Positions 63,908 to 64,000 of a stretch of 64,000 nucleotides of DNA are shown piece after piece. Origin of the DNA: Cytophagales bacterium (GTDB lineage Bacteria > Bacteroidota > Bacteroidia > Cytophagales > Microscillaceae). The stretch spans positions 226,431 to 290,430 of the forward strand of contig RDZE01000014.1 in assembly GCA_004293905.1 (NCBI GenBank). The letters are read 5' to 3'. Within the stretch, counting starts at the first letter, position 1, and every line of letters begins with the position of its first letter. Position numbers and translations under genes: made by a program. The notes beneath the pieces were generated by a model, which was not told the DNA's origin, did not search any database, and saw only the letters and a program-made list of their open reading frames with translations.

Positions 63908-64000
63908 ATGGAAAGTAACAAAAAAATCAAACACATCAGCATTCCTACCACTTGTGGAGAAGATTGGTCGGGTATGACCCCTACAGAAATAGGGCGTTTT
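63908..64000 (+). CDS. Start of an unknown gene, cut by the window end
   Basis: An ATG 2 bp after the kinase stop opens a frame that runs to the window edge (31 codons). It reads MESNKKIKHISIPTTCGEDW and then SGMTPTEIGRF. This opening (HISIP.PC..W..MTPTE.GRF) is familiar from Bacteroidota proteins that carry a short Cys motif before a TonB- or carboxypeptidase-regulatory-like region. The tight spacing suggests it is in an operon with the kinase. Confidence 0.55.
   Translation, partial: MESNKKIKHISIPTTCGEDWSGMTPTEIGRF

Noticed and set aside
1..64000. Mobile elements, prophage, integrase or toxin-antitoxin pairs
   Set aside because: I found no transposase, integrase, terminal inverted repeats or recognisable toxin motif on either strand.

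Overview
The window looks like chromosomal DNA of an AT-rich Bacteroidota, probably of the Cytophagia side. The evidence is an intact SusC/RagA outer-membrane transporter with a SusD partner, leader regions without Shine-Dalgarno sequences, promoters that fit TTTG / TAnnTTTG, a BshB1 bacillithiol enzyme, the GETNYALAA tmRNA tag, a viroplasmin-type RNase H, MbnP-like and OmpA/PD40 proteins, and a GH3-serine hydrolase fusion. Most genes are housekeeping. I see no tRNA, rRNA, CRISPR array, transposase or phage gene.

Layout. 1-9.3 kb is a minus-strand block. It holds the start of a transaldolase-like gene, a membrane protein, an AsmA-like protein, and a closely packed run cpdA-like / unknown / thyA / receiver / bshB1 / rnhA / hisS / gbsR-like / secreted protein. 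9.4-12.9 kb on the plus strand carries an orphan sufC, an OmpA/PD40 protein and ssrA (tmRNA). 13-17.7 kb holds ferritin, a shortened sugar-phosphate transferase, a zinc-ribbon protein, menC, a methyltransferase and a GT4 glycosyltransferase whose true start is not a normal start codon. 17.8-24 kb holds pyruvate kinase and a TetR regulator flanked by two copies of one operator. The second copy heads a run of small protein / hotdog-DinB fusion / alpha/beta hydrolase / cysteine-rich protein / CCA-adding enzyme. 24-31.7 kb holds aromatic catabolism enzymes (3-hydroxyanthranilate and homogentisate dioxygenases), an AraC regulator, an acyl-CoA dehydrogenase, an S9 peptidase and a thioredoxin-like protein. 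31.7-41.9 kb holds a Gly/Cys-tailed membrane protein, metG, hemH, a CPA2 antiporter, crtI and an ECF sigma factor. 42-50.2 kb is an envelope/unknown region: MbnP-like lipoprotein, methyltransferase, six-LysM protein, LRR protein, and an overlapping pair of secreted proteins I do not recognise. 50.5-55.3 kb is a SusC gene followed by a SusD gene broken at three places. 55.3-64 kb holds the GH3/serine hydrolase, a HAMP-GAF-PAS sensor without an output domain, gmhA, efp, a Ser/Thr kinase and the start of one more gene.

The best leads for something undescribed are: the TetR-controlled hydrolase cassette (19.3-22.5 kb), the secreted TPR-like plus lipoprotein pair with a neighbouring LRR protein (46.0-50.2 kb), the triple-lesioned SusD, the glycosyltransferase that appears to start at ATT, and an EF-P whose tip residue is Asn rather than Lys or Arg. 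All functional statements come from reading motifs; no database search was run.
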